Source: Plasmodium brasilianum
Taxonomy: Eukaryota > Apicomplexa > Aconoidasida > Haemosporida > Plasmodiidae
Assembly: GCF_023973825.1 (NCBI RefSeq)
Contig: NC_090119.1
Span: forward strand, 477,001 to 541,000
Reading direction: 5' to 3'
Length of the DNA: 64,000 bases
Shown: piece by piece, positions 29,958 to 43,337 of the stretch
How positions within the stretch are numbered: the first letter of the stretch is position 1
How the letters are laid out: each line of letters starts with the position of its first letter
Translations under genes and position numbers: made by a program
The notes under the pieces: generated by a model
Told to the model about the DNA's origin: nothing
What the model saw: the letters and a program-made list of their open reading frames with translations, nothing else
Database searches by the model: none

Positions 29958-31150
29958 TATTTTCTTTTTTAAAAAATTTACGTTATTTCTTATTTCATTC
30001 AAAAAAAAAAAAAACTATACAACTAGCTTGCAAATTTTAAGTGTCAACATCATTTTGTAAATGCACAAATGCGTGAATAAAATTATATATTAAATTTTGT
30101 AGCTCCATGTATACATTGTTATTAAGTTTTCTCAATACAGATTTATAAAAGTACTGAAGCAGAAAGGAGTACTTCAGCTCGCTTCCTTCATTGCTTTGTT
30201 GTAAAAGTATTCATGTTTGATTAATCGATACGTAAAAAAAATACGAAAAAAATCCCCCCCAAAAAAAAAAACAAAGGAATAACAAATAATGAACAATATA
30301 TAATGAATAATAAAAAATGAACAGTAAATAAGAAAGTAAGAACGCCAAAACTTTGAAATAACTTTTTTATTTATTTTAACCTTTCTTTAATTTTCGTTTT
30401 CAACTCGTTACACTCCTATCAGATTTATGTATTATTTTATAAAATTTGATTATATATTTGTACTTTATTTTTATTATTATTTTATTTTTTTTTTTTTGAA
30501 TTCACGTCTCCTTTATTCACATGTTGTATTTAAGTTAGTAATTTATGCTTTGATATATAATTTTATTTAAATTATTATTTATCTTAATGTTCCTACTAAT
30601 TTTGTGCATTTTTGCTATTTCTCTTATTTTTCGTGTAATACTACTAACTTAAAATATTTTTTTTAATTGTATCATATGAATAATGAATCAATTAATACAT
30701 ACATAAAAATATTTTCATTTCTCATCACAATTTATATTTTTTTTCTTAATGTTTTAAAAAGATCTTCGATCTTTTTTCAATTTTAAAAGAACTATATTTT
30801 TTATGTTGTACTTTGTATAAACGTATTAAACCTTTTAATGTAGTGCTAACATTATTTCGTCATAGTTTTGCTTACACCATACGTAAAGTGCTGCTCTTAA
30901 GATATTTCTCTAAAATTATTATATTATTTTTTAATTTTTCTATTTTGCTTTTTGTTTTTACAATATTACTGAATTAAGCTTTTTTATCGTTTACTTTTTC
31001 TTCCCCTTTTTTTTTTTTGGAATATATAATAAAAAGAGTACTATATTTATAACCTTTTTTATTATTTTAATTTATAACTGTTTTTATTTTATAAATTGAT
31101 AAGCAAAAAAAAAAAAAAAAAAGAAAAAGACGAAAACAGGAAGAAAAAAT
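29958..31150. other. Divergent intergenic region upstream of the small TIM gene
   Basis: AT-rich with poly-A/T tracts. No gene seen. Confidence 0.6.
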
Positions 31151-31724
31151 ATGGACATTAATCGAAGTATGGAAAACGCACAAAATGCCTTAGGGATGAT
31201 GATATTTCAGATTCTAAACAATGTAATTTTTTTGTTTTATATTATTTTAAATTTCTTTTTTTTCTTTTTCTTTGCTTCAAAACAAATTGTAGTAAAATTT
31301 GACCTTTTTTTTTCTCTATTTTTAGCAAGTGAGAAAGACTTGTTTCGAAAAATGTTTTGGTCAAAAATTTTCCGAGCAGATGGGGAAGAATGAGCAAATA
31401 TGTTTAGCTAAATGCATGGATCGAATGTTAGTACATCTGCGTGTACATATACGCATATATAATACGTATACGTATATATATATACGGACATATATATTTC
31501 TTTTTATGTATATATGCATTAATCTTTGTGCTTATGGCAATGCGTACATATATACAATTTGCTAGCCTATAACGGGACGTAAAAATATTCTTTTTTTATG
31601 ATTTCAACAATATTTTATTTATTTATTTATTTTTATTTTTGTGCATAGGTACGAGACACACACTATTGTAACCAAGGCATCTTCTGAAATTTCTCAAAAT
31701 TTGAATGTTGACACGAATTATTGA
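31151..31724 (+). CDS. Small TIM chaperone, TIM13-like (mitochondrial intermembrane space)
   Basis: Three exons: 31151-31222, 31326-31426 and 31649-31724; introns GTAATT..TTTAG (phase 0) and GTTAGT..CATAG (phase 2). The spliced protein is 82 aa, the usual size for small TIMs. It has the twin CX3C signature, CFEKC and CLAKC, separated by 16 residues. The context EQICLAKCMDRMYE resembles TIM13 most. The family forms hexameric chaperones that escort hydrophobic proteins across the intermembrane space; the cysteines form paired disulfides. No leader is present, as expected for MIA-pathway substrates. No single open frame shows the gene. Confidence 0.85.
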
Positions 31725-32419
31725 GTTTTAAGTAAAAATTAAATATAAGTTTGTTTTTTAATTGCTCACTTTTTATATATTTAGCATGGGTTTCCCCTTT
31801 TCCCTGTTATTTTAATATGTAAACCTTCAAATGGGGGAAACATTAAATGAAACTTAAAAACCTTAAATAAAATTAAATACAAAATTAAATGCATTAGTAA
31901 AAGTAAAATTAAATAAAGATATAAAAAAAAAAAAAATCATGCAAAAACAAAAATAACGAATGAATAATTTAAAAAGGCTCATACCACTTATCAGTAAGTA
32001 CTATTCGGTGTAATAAACAGTATGGAGAATTATATTATTATAGAGAGTAAGGGCAGTGGTATTACGCCCTTTACATAACAATGCAGAATTGTCAACATAC
32101 GGGATGATATATAATAAAAGTTATACTACTGAAAGGCATTAAAAAAAAAAATAATAAAATAAAATAAAACAAAATAAGGAGCAACCAACTTTTTCATGCT
32201 GTAAAGAGGGGGGAGAATTTTAGTTTATGATAATTTGTAAATGTATCATATATTTTTCTTTTTTGAAGGAAAAATTTGTATTATAATTTAACATTTTGTT
32301 TTTTTTTTTTTTTATATTTACGGAATAAAAATGTTAAAATGTTTATTTTTAAAGAAGAGCTTTCCTTATTTTCATATTTTACGGTAAAACAAAAGGACAA
32401 GTCTTGTGTATTGATGTAA
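31725..32419. other. Convergent intergenic region, small TIM and DPH4-type gene
   Basis: 3' flanks, AT-rich. Nothing notable apart from poly-A/T runs. Confidence 0.6.
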
Positions 32420-32881
32420 TTATGGAATTAAATAAACTGAGGATGAGCAACTTTGACATGCATATATAACGTAATATTCGAAATATAAATTTTTTTTAAA
32501 AAGAAAAAAATCACCACAACGGCAAAAATAAAGGTACGTATTCTCTTCGCTAATATATTCCAAGTCTTTTTTCTTAATATTCAATGCATTTTCGTATTTT
32601 TCTAATTTGTTACTACATTGAATTTCTTTTAAAATTTGTTCGTACGCCCAAACTACGGTTACGAAATCGATATTTTCTGTTTTCACCTGTTGCCTTTCTT
32701 TGTTTATTTTGCTATTTTCTCGCATTATTTCCTTCTCCTTTTCCTTATTTAAATGATAGTTTTGCTTATCTGGGTGATAAATTATTGCCAACTTTTTGAA
32801 TTGTTTTTTTGCAGTTTCAATGTCGCAATTTTTTTCAACATTCAAAATGGAATAAGGGTTTCTGTATATGCTATTTGTCAT
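32420..32881 (-). CDS. DPH4: J-domain protein with CSL zinc finger, DPH4-type (diphthamide biosynthesis)
   Basis: Complete single-exon gene, 153 aa, ATG at 32881. An N-terminal J domain (about 8-90) has the diagnostic HPD at 36-38, which stimulates Hsp70 ATPase. A C-terminal CSL-type zinc ribbon has Cys at 120, 122, 142 and 145 (CRCGDFF and CQSCS). J domain plus CSL in a ~150-aa protein is the DPH4/JJJ3/DNAJC24 architecture, linked to diphthamide modification of elongation factor 2. A Lys/Glu-rich insert after HPD (about 45-65) lengthens the J domain. Confidence 0.87.
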   Translation of the reverse strand: MTNSIYRNPYSILNVEKNCDIETAKKQFKKLAIIYHPDKQNYHLNKEKEKEIMRENSKINKERQQVKTENIDFVTVVWAYEQILKEIQCSNKLEKYENALNIKKKDLEYISEENTYLYFCRCGDFFLFKKNLYFEYYVIYACQSCSSSVYLIP

Positions 32882-34037
32882 TTTTCTTTTTATAATATAT
32901 TCTTCATTTATTAGCGTTGTACAGTAGTAAAATCATTCTATATTATAGATCATCAGTTTTTGCTTTGTTTTGTTAATCATGTGATTGTCATTTTCCACTG
33001 TTCGTTTTGTTTTGTAAATCAGCATTTCTGTTTATGAATTTTTTTTTTTCTTTCAAAAAACTGAAGGCTTTTTCTTTTTTATATATATATATATATATAT
33101 TTTTTTTTTTTTTACATTGTTATTAGTCCCTTTTTTAAAAGGTTTAAATAAATATTATATATTTTTTTAATTTTTCAGTGGTCTTCCACTTTCTGTAATT
33201 TGTCACATCATAAACTTAATACATTTTCATTTGACATAAGTCATGCTTTTTTTTTTTTTTTTTTTTAAATTATTTTATCCCTTTACTTTTAACTGTTTCC
33301 TTATTATAGTAAATCATGCTATTTCTTTTTTATTTCTGTGACAATTTTCCATAAGGTTTTTTATATTTCTTTTATATAATTTTATTAGTGCGTTAATCTG
33401 GAGCATTATACATTTGTATATTCACTGCATGCGTGTAATAATGCATTATGCGAGTATGTATTACTTAATCTTTTATGTAACTTTCTCCTAGCATTTTTAA
33501 TGAATTTTTATATGTTACATTTATATTGTTTCGCCCATCCTCTTGACGATTTGAACATTTCGGTAGGAAGTTTATTTTGGTATTCATTTTCATTTTAATC
33601 TTAATTTGAGCTTCTTTTTTTTTTTCGTTTTTCTATGTTGTTGTGAACTCATTATTGTGTTATGAGAGGGATGAGCAATTTTGTAGAATTACGTGACGTA
33701 TCAAAATTTGCCTTTTCCCTTTTCATTAATAACTTATACCCCTAATTATTATTAGATTTACCTGAATGATGGAAAAAGCATATATGTATACATTTGAATA
33801 AGTAGGTATACACATCTATGCGAATGGTAAAGTGCATATGCACACCTAGATGTATACGATGCATATAACTTTACATACTACCAAAGTTACTATAAAACAA
33901 GGATGAGTTAATTCATTTCATCCTTCCAGTAAATGAAGGAAATTCTTTCCATTTTTGAACATAATTTTTTTTTTCGCTTCATTTTGACCTTTTTCAAAAC
34001 GAAGCATTAATCACTGCTGAGCAAATAGAAAAAGGAT
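32882..34037. other. Divergent intergenic region
   Basis: 5' regions of the DPH4-type gene and the repeat-protein gene. (TA)n followed by poly-T at about 33081-33113 and poly-T near 33248-33266. No gene seen. Confidence 0.6.
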
Positions 34038-35392
34038 ATGATATCATTAAGCTGCAAACAATTAGGAGGTGGAGTTGGCAGACGATTGTGTATGCCCATT
34101 TACAGTGGTAGTAGCGATAGTGTTTTTAAAGATAAGCATTTTGTTTTAAAAAAAATAAATCATAAGTATGAGAATGTTTTATTATTCGGTGATGTAAATA
34201 AATTAAGAAGCACGGCTGTGGATCTAATAAGAACCATTTCGGGTAAATCAGAGAACTCGAATGCTGATTATGAAAATATTAATTTCAAAAGATATGGAGG
34301 TAGGAAGGAAATTAAGTCAATAGAAGCAAAAAACGAGAAAAATTTAGAAAATGATATCACAGTTAATGATTACAGTACTGAGGATAGCGATCTCTTAACA
34401 GGTAATGATAACAATTTGGAAAAAGTAATAATAACTTCACAAAATAAAAATCTCGAGTTAAGGAAGAAGTTATCATTTTGGCAAATATACAGCTTAAGAG
34501 TTAAAAAGAGCCTACATTTATTTAATTTACGTGATTTTGCGTTGATTCTTCAGTCTTTTCATTTGTATAACAAGGATACCGGTAATTTCGATCGAAGCAT
34601 CGATTTCCGTTTCTGTTTATGTTTCTATTTGTATTTATATTTTTTTTTTTTTTTTTTGTCCTTTTACATATTTAACATTTCGTTGAAATAAATACGTGAA
34701 TAGGTGTATGCATACATGTGATTTTTTCCTATATTATATGCTGTTATATTGCAATTTATCTTTTTTTTTATATTTTTTTTTTTTTTTCCATTTTTCTACT
34801 TTGCTATTTTTTCCATTTTTTTGTATTTTTTGTATTTATAGGAATTTATGTGTCAAGTGTAAAACACATTGACAGGCAAGTCGCCTCAATGAATGGAATT
34901 TCGTTCGTGATAATTTTAAACATTTTGAGCAAGAGATTAAAAAAGAATAACTACAACGATTTTTTCAAGAAAATGATGAATTATTTGCCGAACGTTATAT
35001 ACGAATTAAATATACAAGATATGAACAACATTTTAAACTGTTTTTACAATTTAGAGTTAAGTAATACAAAAGTCTGTGAAATGTTTTGTCCGAAAATTAT
35101 ATCAAATTTAGACAAAGTAGAAGATACTTATACCCTTTCATCTTTATGTTATATTTTCTATAAATATGACTTTGAAAATTTACATTTTTTTGAATGTTTA
35201 AAAAAAAGAGGACTGTGTTTACTGAATGATTTTGATGCGACTGAGTTTTATAGGTTCATATTTTCATTATATAAAAAAAATATTTGCTTAAAAGATATTA
35301 TTGAGAAAAAGAAAAATGACGTTTTTACTTTTTTGTCTAATTACAATGATGAGGAGAAATTATTTATGTGTAAATTTTTCGGGATAAAATGA
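34038..35392 (+). CDS. Helical repeat protein, probably heptatricopeptide-repeat type, two exons
   Basis: Exons 34038-34581 and 34842-35392; intron GTAATT..ATAG, phase 1, giving 364 aa. The N-terminal ~150 residues are basic and then Asn/Glu-rich with no hydrophobic signal, compatible with a mitochondrial leader. From about residue 150 to the end lie alpha-helical repeats of roughly 35-40 residues with the pattern L-x-x-[FIL]-L-x-x-[FL]..., for example LRDFALILQSF, SFVIILNIL and DMNNILNCFY. This resembles the HPR/OPR RNA-binding proteins that Apicomplexa use in mitochondrial rRNA metabolism. The exact family is inferred from pattern only. Confidence 0.7.
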
Positions 35393-35818
35393 TGCTACGC
35401 CGAGTCTTTTGAGCTGTATTGTATGTATGTATGTATATATGTTATGTGTATGTATTTGTATATATAGATATATATGTGTATATGTTGGCGTATATAAGTG
35501 TATTAGTATTTATTTATGCATATATATTGTATGTGTTATCACTGGAGCATAGTATAATTGTTTTGTCGAATAACATACCAATTTTTTGTAGATAAATTAA
35601 GAAATTATTTTTATTATAATTGTGAATAGTGTATTTGTCTATTTGGATTTTATTAAGGCGTTTAAAAGTGCTGGCACAAATGGGAAAGAGGTTAAAAATG
35701 ACTGCTCAGTAGAGTATGAATAGAAAAATTAGAGAAGAAAAATTATTTGAGAAAATTAAAATTGTTACACTGAAATTATTTGTATATGAGCATTCATCTA
35801 TCTATCTATCTATCTATT

Positions 35819-35849
<31 letters not shown>

Positions 35850-36315
35850 GTATGTGTGTGACATGACTATTCATGTTTAAGAATAATTTTTATGGTCTTC
35901 ATGTTGTTGCTCTTTTAGCTTATTAAATTTGCGTCTTAATTTTTTTTTTTTTTATATTTGCCATATTTGTTACTGCAGTATAATATATTCCTGAGTTATT
36001 AATGCTTGAATTTTTTTAGTATTGACAGAAAAAATAAATAGGCGTAGAAAGGGAAATGTTACTAAATATTTTTTCGCGTTCACATGAATGCAAGAATAGT
36101 ACAAAAAAAAAAAAAAAAAAAAAAAGATTTTTTGCTGCTTCATCTTGCTGCGTTCATTTTTTTTACTTATTTTTCGTCCGCTTCTTTATATTACTCATTA
36201 TTTGTCCATTTATTCCCCATTTATTGTTTATTTGTTACTCAATTTTTATCCACTATTTATCTGTGCCTTCCCTTTAACCGAACAAACATATGCACGTGTG
36301 CACTGTTCCCAAAAG
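35393..36315. other. Intergenic region upstream of the eight-exon gene
   Basis: TA/TGTA microsatellites at about 35418-35530 and 35796-35857, and a poly-A run near 36101-36125. No gene seen. Confidence 0.6.
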
Positions 36316-36870
36316 ATGAATCACAAAATCGATATTTTTTTGTACATTTGTAAAATGGAAAATAAATTAAAGGTAGAGAAAGACTTAATAAAGAAACTTA
36401 TACCAACACAAAAAAAGTTCAGTAAAAATATGGTAGTTAAATATGTTTTGTATAACTATAAAACGAAAAAATCTTTAATAAAAAAAAATTGGAATATTAA
36501 TTACATTTTGAATAAGACAAAGAAGAAGAGGAAAAACAAGGAAGCTGCACATGATAAGAACATATCTGACAAACTTGATGGTGAAAAGAAGGAAGTAACA
36601 CACGAGCACAATTTTACTGACTCGCATGGAAATCCTATGAACAATTTATTAATTGAAAAAAGTAGTGGAGTAAATAATAATTCAAGTTCTTATAAAAAAT
36701 TGCTTAACAAGATAATCCGAAATGTAAAAAATGGAAGAAATACGACCATAGTAAATACTGGTAATGACAAATGGGAATTGTGTGTATATAGGCATACAAA
36801 TATGTATAAATAAATAGATGTATAATATATATAGGCATATAATTATGTATATATAAATATATACATACTA

Positions 36871-36919
<49 letters not shown>

Positions 36920-39900
36920 TATATATATGTGCATATGTGTTAAAAGGAGTACATTTCTAATACTCTCGAATTGTGAATATAGTATATGCTTTAAGTATCC
37001 CCTCTTTAATTCATAATTGTTCCTCGTGTTTTTACTTTTTTCTTTTCTTTTTTTTCTTATCTATACAAAACTATTCTTATATAAAATTCGTTACATTAAA
37101 ATTTAAAGGGGTAGACACACAGAAGGGTGAAAAAAATGTCTTTCTTTATGGTCACTTGTTTAAGAAATATTTAGGCAACGGTGAGCAATGTTTATATCTT
37201 TAACTGTGTATTCACAAGCGCAGTTTAACACGTATATACATAAATATATATATGTGTGTATATATGTGGGTATATATGTGTATATATGTGTGTGTATATA
37301 TGTGTATATATATGTGTATATATATGTGTATATATATGTGTATATATATGTGTATATATATGTGTATATATATGTGTATATATATGTGTATATATATGTG
37401 TATATATATTTATGTACATGCTTGTGCGGAGGGTGATTATATACTGTGCTCCACTGCAAGTTCACCTAGCTTACAATTGTTTAAAAATAATAAATTGAAC
37501 AAAATTAATATTAAAAGGGATAAAAAAACAAAAAGTTATAATTTTTAGGCAATAAAAAAAGAGGGGGAAATGTGGAAATGTCAAAATGTGGTGAGACAGA
37601 GGAACATATTAACAAACAGAATATAGAAGAGTTAGAAGAAGTGAAGAAAAATAAAATATCAGAGGAAAATTTAAAAGGAGATTGTGCTGTTAAGAAAAGC
37701 AAAAATAGCTATGAAAAGAGTAAAATGTTTGAAGACTATTTAAAAAAAAAGAGAGGACTAATTTTAGACATATATGATTATGTTGTAATATTGAACAATG
37801 AGAGTAATTATAAAATGTGTCATCCTTCATTAATATGTTTTGTATAACTGGCAATATTTTTTTTTTTTTTTTTTTTTCTCTAAATTTATTTTGTACTGTA
37901 TCCTTTTTTATTCTAGCATTGTTCTTACAAATTCAATTTTTTTTTTTTTTAACAGACACTAAAATATCAATTTCATCATGGGCATACAAAAATAGCAAAA
38001 TAATCGATATGATAAAAGTAAAGTCTTTTAAGGAAACAAATAGAAAAAGTAATAGAAGTAATAAAACAACCCCCTTTTGTCATAGATGTTTTATAAAAAA
38101 ATATTTTGACAGTACTAATTTTAATTACCCCAAATGTTGTAAAAATTTACCCGCAAAAAAGGTAGTAAAAAATGGAGAACATTTGAGGGAATGTTTGAAA
38201 CGCATTATTAGGAAGTGTGTAGAAATAATTAAAAGAGGAAGAGGAAAAACACTTAACGTATGCTTTATTTTTAAGTATAAAATTACCATAAACAATCAAC
38301 ATACATCTATACATCTGATTAATTTTCCTCTTTGTAATATAGAAAAGAATAAAATTTTTTATAATAGCAATAATGAGAAAACGTTACTATTTTTATTTAA
38401 TAAAAAGATTATAAACTCGGTAAAAAATATTAATGATTATTCTAATTTTATATTTCCTTTTAACAATTCGCAAGAGTGTCAGAGAGCTCTTAATTTAAAG
38501 AAAAAAATTATTTATTTTGTTAGTCATCGAAAATGCCTCTTTGAAAAGGAGGAAAAAGTTGGAACAAATGAAACCCTCATAGATATCCAACAAAAAGAAG
38601 ACAGTATTTTAAACGATTATTATACAACTAAAGAAATGAATAATAATAGGGAGAAAACATTTACGAAGTATAATAAAAAAGAAATAATTTTTCATATGCA
38701 TCTTTTCGAAATACTAATTAGACTTATATTTAAAAATTCGAAAACATACTTTACATTTTTTATCAGTGAACAAACCTATGATTTTGAGTTTTACAAAAAT
38801 ATATATTATCTTAATTTAAGCAAAGTTGTTAATGTGAAAATAAAACTGAAGAAGGATATGAAAAGAAGGATGATAAAAAAAGTCAAAAAAAAGGCTAATA
38901 AAAAAGTCAAAAAAAAGATGAAAAAAGAAAAAAATAATAAAACAACAGAAAAAAGGAACATTTTATGTAGTAACGATGGGGGAAGTCTGTTTAATACCTT
39001 GTTAAAAGAAAATGATGATTGCAAAAATATAATAAATGAAAAGGATAAAAAAATATTTAATTTACAAAACGAGGTGCAAGAAAAGAATAAAATAGTATCA
39101 AATCTTGAAATGGAAATTACAAAATATAAAAGCGAACATTTTGAAAAGATCAAAATTATAGAAAGTTTGAAAAACAAAATCTCAAAAAAAGAAGCAACTA
39201 TATATGATAATTCTATAGATGATCAAGTAATGAAAAATTCTAATTATGTAAAGAAATTATATAATGAAAATAATTTATTAAAGGAAAAAATGAAAAGGTT
39301 AAACAGTTCAATTAAGAAGGACAAAATTTATTCAAATACGATTGGAACGCTTCCTAACACGAAAGAAAGTTCTAAGGCCATCATACCCTCAACTACTGAG
39401 GTGAATGATTATATGTACAACAGAAACATTGTAATAAACAAGATAAGATGTTGACACAACACTTAATAATTGTTTTATGCTCTTCTTTATTTTCCATCAG
39501 AATGCGAAAGAAAAAGATCAAAACGACAAATTAAGTTTTTTTCTGAAAGCTTTTTTAGATACGGAACAGAAATTATACGTAAGATAAATGTCTTTTTTTT
39601 ACTGCAACTAATTACGCACCTTTTTGCATTTCTTATATATATCAATATGTTGATGTACATGTAAGAAATTAAGCGCGTGTGCATCCGTTAACACATGAAC
39701 ATAAAGACGTATGCACACTTCATCACATAACTGCATAACCGCATAACCGCATAGCCGCATAGCCGCATAACCGTATGACTACATGCCCACAAATTACCGT
39801 TTGTGAATTTTATTAGACAGCTGATGTAGTAATAAACACCCAGAAGGAAATCATAGCAAGAATTAAAAAGGAGAAAAATAATTATTTTGAGGAAGTGGAA

Positions 39901-40452
39901 AGGAGAAAAACTGTTTTTGTAATATGAACGATGATAAGCCTTGCGTAACTAAGAGCGTTTTTATTTGCATAGTTATAGGTCTATGTAAGGCATACTACCC
40001 CTTTAATGCATGAGCAGAAAGAAGCAAAATTACCAACACTGTTATTTCTCTTTCACAGAAAAAGGAAATGGAAAGATCTCTGGATTTTATATACTCCATT
40101 TGTGAAGATATAAAAACAAAGAAAGAAAAGATATGCTTAACGAATAGAATAAATAAATTACATGATTCTATAAATGTAGGATAACAAAAATACTAAAAAT
40201 AAATGCTTTAAAAATTCTACTCTTTAATTAAGTACATATTCATATGTATACACTTCTCTGTATGTACATACATATATTTATATATATACATATTCTTTTA
40301 CATTTTTACATGTATATGCTGAAACTGCTTATGACCTTTTTAGGACTTTTTAGGTAAATTTGAAAAAAATTATTAGAAGGTATGAAAAGTCATCTGCACA
40401 AAAAAGAATGGAATACAAAACTTCTGACATGGAAACATTTTTTCCCAAATAA
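36316..40452 (+). CDS. Eight-exon coiled-coil protein of unknown function
   Basis: Exons, with phases agreeing throughout: 36316-36783, 37123-37180, 37549-37803, 37956-39430, 39501-39578, 39817-39918, 40059-40175 and 40354-40452; 883 aa. The start could be ATG 36316 or the in-frame ATG 36355. The first intron has two consistent splice pairs (alternative donor 36782 with acceptor ending 37114). The N-terminal half is Lys/Asn-rich. The large exon 4 has two short cysteine pairs (FCHRC, YPKCC), then a beta-like hydrophobic region and a Lys-rich stretch. From about residue 630 to the end it is a coiled coil ([18 protein letters not shown] and onward through the small exons). The last four exons are invisible as single frames. 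I do not recognise the family. Confidence 0.75.
36873..36928. repeat. (TA)n repeat in the first intron of the eight-exon gene
   Basis: Nearly pure TA run, about 28 units, between exon 1 and exon 2. Confidence 0.88.
37256..37410. repeat. 12-bp repeat GTGTATATATAT in the second intron
   Basis: About 9-12 copies between exons 2 and 3. It yields spurious Tyr-Ile-Cys-Val and Tyr-Thr-His-Ile repeat frames on both strands. Confidence 0.9.
39733..39772. repeat. GC-rich 8-bp repeat GCATAACC/GCATAGCC
   Basis: Five tandem copies in the intron between exons 5 and 6. About half G+C, well above its surroundings. Confidence 0.88.
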
Positions 40453-43078
40453 CGTGGCTAGAATGGGAAAAAAAAAAAAACATAGATCTAGATGGAAATA
40501 TGAGAACGGTATATTAACTTCTATATCTGCTTGAATTGACACATTTGCGTAAACATAAACAGGATCACATATGCGAAGATAAATACAGGAACAAATGAAT
40601 ATATTGATGCATCTCTTTTAAGCTTTATTTAAAAAAAAAAATTTTATCACAGTGAATTTGTTGAGATAAATATATACTTATTGAATAATGAGCGTATGCT
40701 CAATTGAAGACCCTTATCAACAAATTTTTAGGATGCCCTTTGATTACCTACTTTTAAAAAATTAAACATTAATTTGGTCAAATAAGAATAAACAGAATTT
40801 TTTTTTTTTTTTTTTTTTTTTTTTTGAATGGTACCATATCTATATACTCGTTGATGATCTCCATATATATTATAAAATTTAAAAGACATGCATTTTCCCC
40901 TATGGCATTAAACAAAATATTTTTACTATTTTTTCTTTAATAAAAAAACTCAACGTGGAATTAAATATAGCATTGCAAATATTTAAGGTAATTTCTGTTT
41001 GATCCTCTTTACATAAAATAAAAAGGTACGAATAATAGGAGCACCTTTTTCTTTTGTCTCTGCACATTATGTACATATTATATATATGGTATATATGTAT
41101 CCATTATATACGCATGATCATAATATTATTAGATGTTTAGTTATGTGTAGGGTACACAAATAAAGTGTTAACACTATACAATGCGGTTAACACACATACA
41201 TATATATATATATATGAACGTATAAATATTCAGACGATACGAAAACACCAAGGGACTTACAAAATAATTTTTTGAAAGTCTGTAAAATGTTGTGTATACG
41301 AAAAAGCATGTGATGCCTCTGTTTAAGTCATTCATTTTTCAAAGAGCAAAAATTAACCTCAATTATTTTTCCTTATATGGTGTGGAACGATAAACGAAAA
41401 GAGTAAACTTTTTATATGTGCTTATTCATTATTCTTAAGTTTACTATTACACAATAAAAAAGCTAATAAAAATAAACATTAACTGCAAATATAGGGGGAT
41501 CTTTAAAATATACGTATTCCCAAAGGTTATACATGCTAATTAACGTTACAAATGAAAAAAAAAAAAAAGGATAAGAATTAAATATTATGTGTTTTAATAG
41601 ACGCTTAATTACTGTTACAAAATATGAAAATAAATTCATACATTTTGCAATAATTATGAAAAGGCATAAACACTTAATTGTATAATATTATTTCGTTTCA
41701 GTTTACTTTTAGTAGCCACCCTTGTCCGTTAATGCAAATATTTCATAAATAAATTATATATATCCTGTTTAAGCTTAGCATATATATATTAAATAATAAA
41801 CTTAAAACTTGAATTATTCCAAATATTTACAAATGTATCATTTAAATATATGTATGCAGTTTCATTATTTTTTAAAAAAAACTAAAAAGAGAGAGTGATA
41901 TTATAATATTTATTCGTTTTTTATGGCAATGTTAATATACATAGTTATTAGCATTTTATGCGAAAGTTAATATATTTCTTCGTATTTTTTATGTAAACCA
42001 TTTTGCTCATATATTTTCAAAGTACATGCAAAGGATATTTATCTCATGAAAGTTAAGGCACTAAAGGTTCTCTAAAAAAAGTTTTCGCTCCTAAAAAGGA
42101 AATGTACAATTTTTGTGTACATATAATTAAGATACCACCTAATATTTATGAACTTTTTAAAATCGTTCTTTTTATACATTTCTCTTTTTTTTTTTTATTC
42201 AAATTTATTAAAAATTATCTTGAAAAATACAACTTAAAAGTATTTTAGTACAAAAAAAAAAAAAAATAAATAAATAATATAATAACAGTAAAATTGTTAA
42301 AATATATAATCAACCTTATATATATTTTTTAATGTTTTTAATTTTTTTTCCTATTTTTATGAATATGTAGCGCAAAAATTAATACGAAAATCATTTGTAT
42401 ATACAATTAACAGAAGGGGTGTATAGTATACCGTAGTATGTTTTTCTAATTAATACAATATATATGTAATATATATATATTTTTTATTTTTTTTTACTGC
42501 ATGCGGTACTAGCATATGGTATATATAATTGAATATTAAAAAAAAAGAGAATATAGGTTTATACATAAGTGATATGATCCTAGTTATTATGGGTGATTTA
42601 TTACATAAATATATATGTATGTATGTATACATATATAATTTGCCGTATAATAATCTAGTTATTTTTTAAAGTATGTATTAAGCCTATTTTTTTCTTCACT
42701 GCTACGAAATGATGTTTTATTAATTTCATTTTAAAAAATTAAAATTAAAAAAAAAACATATATTTTTCCCCTTATAATAAAATATATATATAATATTATG
42801 CATATTTATATATATTAGTATATGTATGTTACTTTTATATATAAAACAAATTAAAATGTTTAAATAAACATTTTTACAATATTAAGAAGGAATGTAATTT
42901 TGAATTTTTATTTTAACACATTTATTTATATTTATTGAATTTAATGAAAAATATTTGCAAAATATTTGCAAAATATTTGAATATTATTTTAAAAAGAGTT
43001 AATATTTAAGTACTGTAATTTTTTAGAATAATATTATATGGTATATATATCTTTTAGGTTGTTACAATTGTAGTAATA

Positions 43079-43137
<59 letters not shown>

Positions 43138-43337
43138 TTAATATATAGGCTGATACTTGTGTTATTGTTAATTTATAAACATATATATTTTTATATATGT
43201 ATATACTGAAGAATACCTTGAATTGATTTCAAGATATAACGTATATACTGCATATATATAAAAATTCGCTTAAATTTTGTGATAATATTATTTTAGTATC
43301 CTAGTTTAATTTACGATTATTGAAGTAAAAAATAACG
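40453..43337. other. Gene-free interval upstream of MSP8
   Basis: 2.9 kb with no supportable gene. It contains poly-T at about 40799-40825, (TA)n at 43079-43130 about 210 bp before the MSP8 ATG, and many short A/T tracts. It probably includes the MSP8 promoter. Confidence 0.6.
43079..43130. repeat. (TA)n repeat upstream of MSP8
   Basis: Nearly pure TA run of about 25 units in the MSP8 5' flank. Confidence 0.88.

Noticed and set aside
37188..37498. Tyr-Ile-Cys-Val repeat proteins on both strands
   Set aside because: The 12-bp intronic repeat is open in several frames at once; not a gene.
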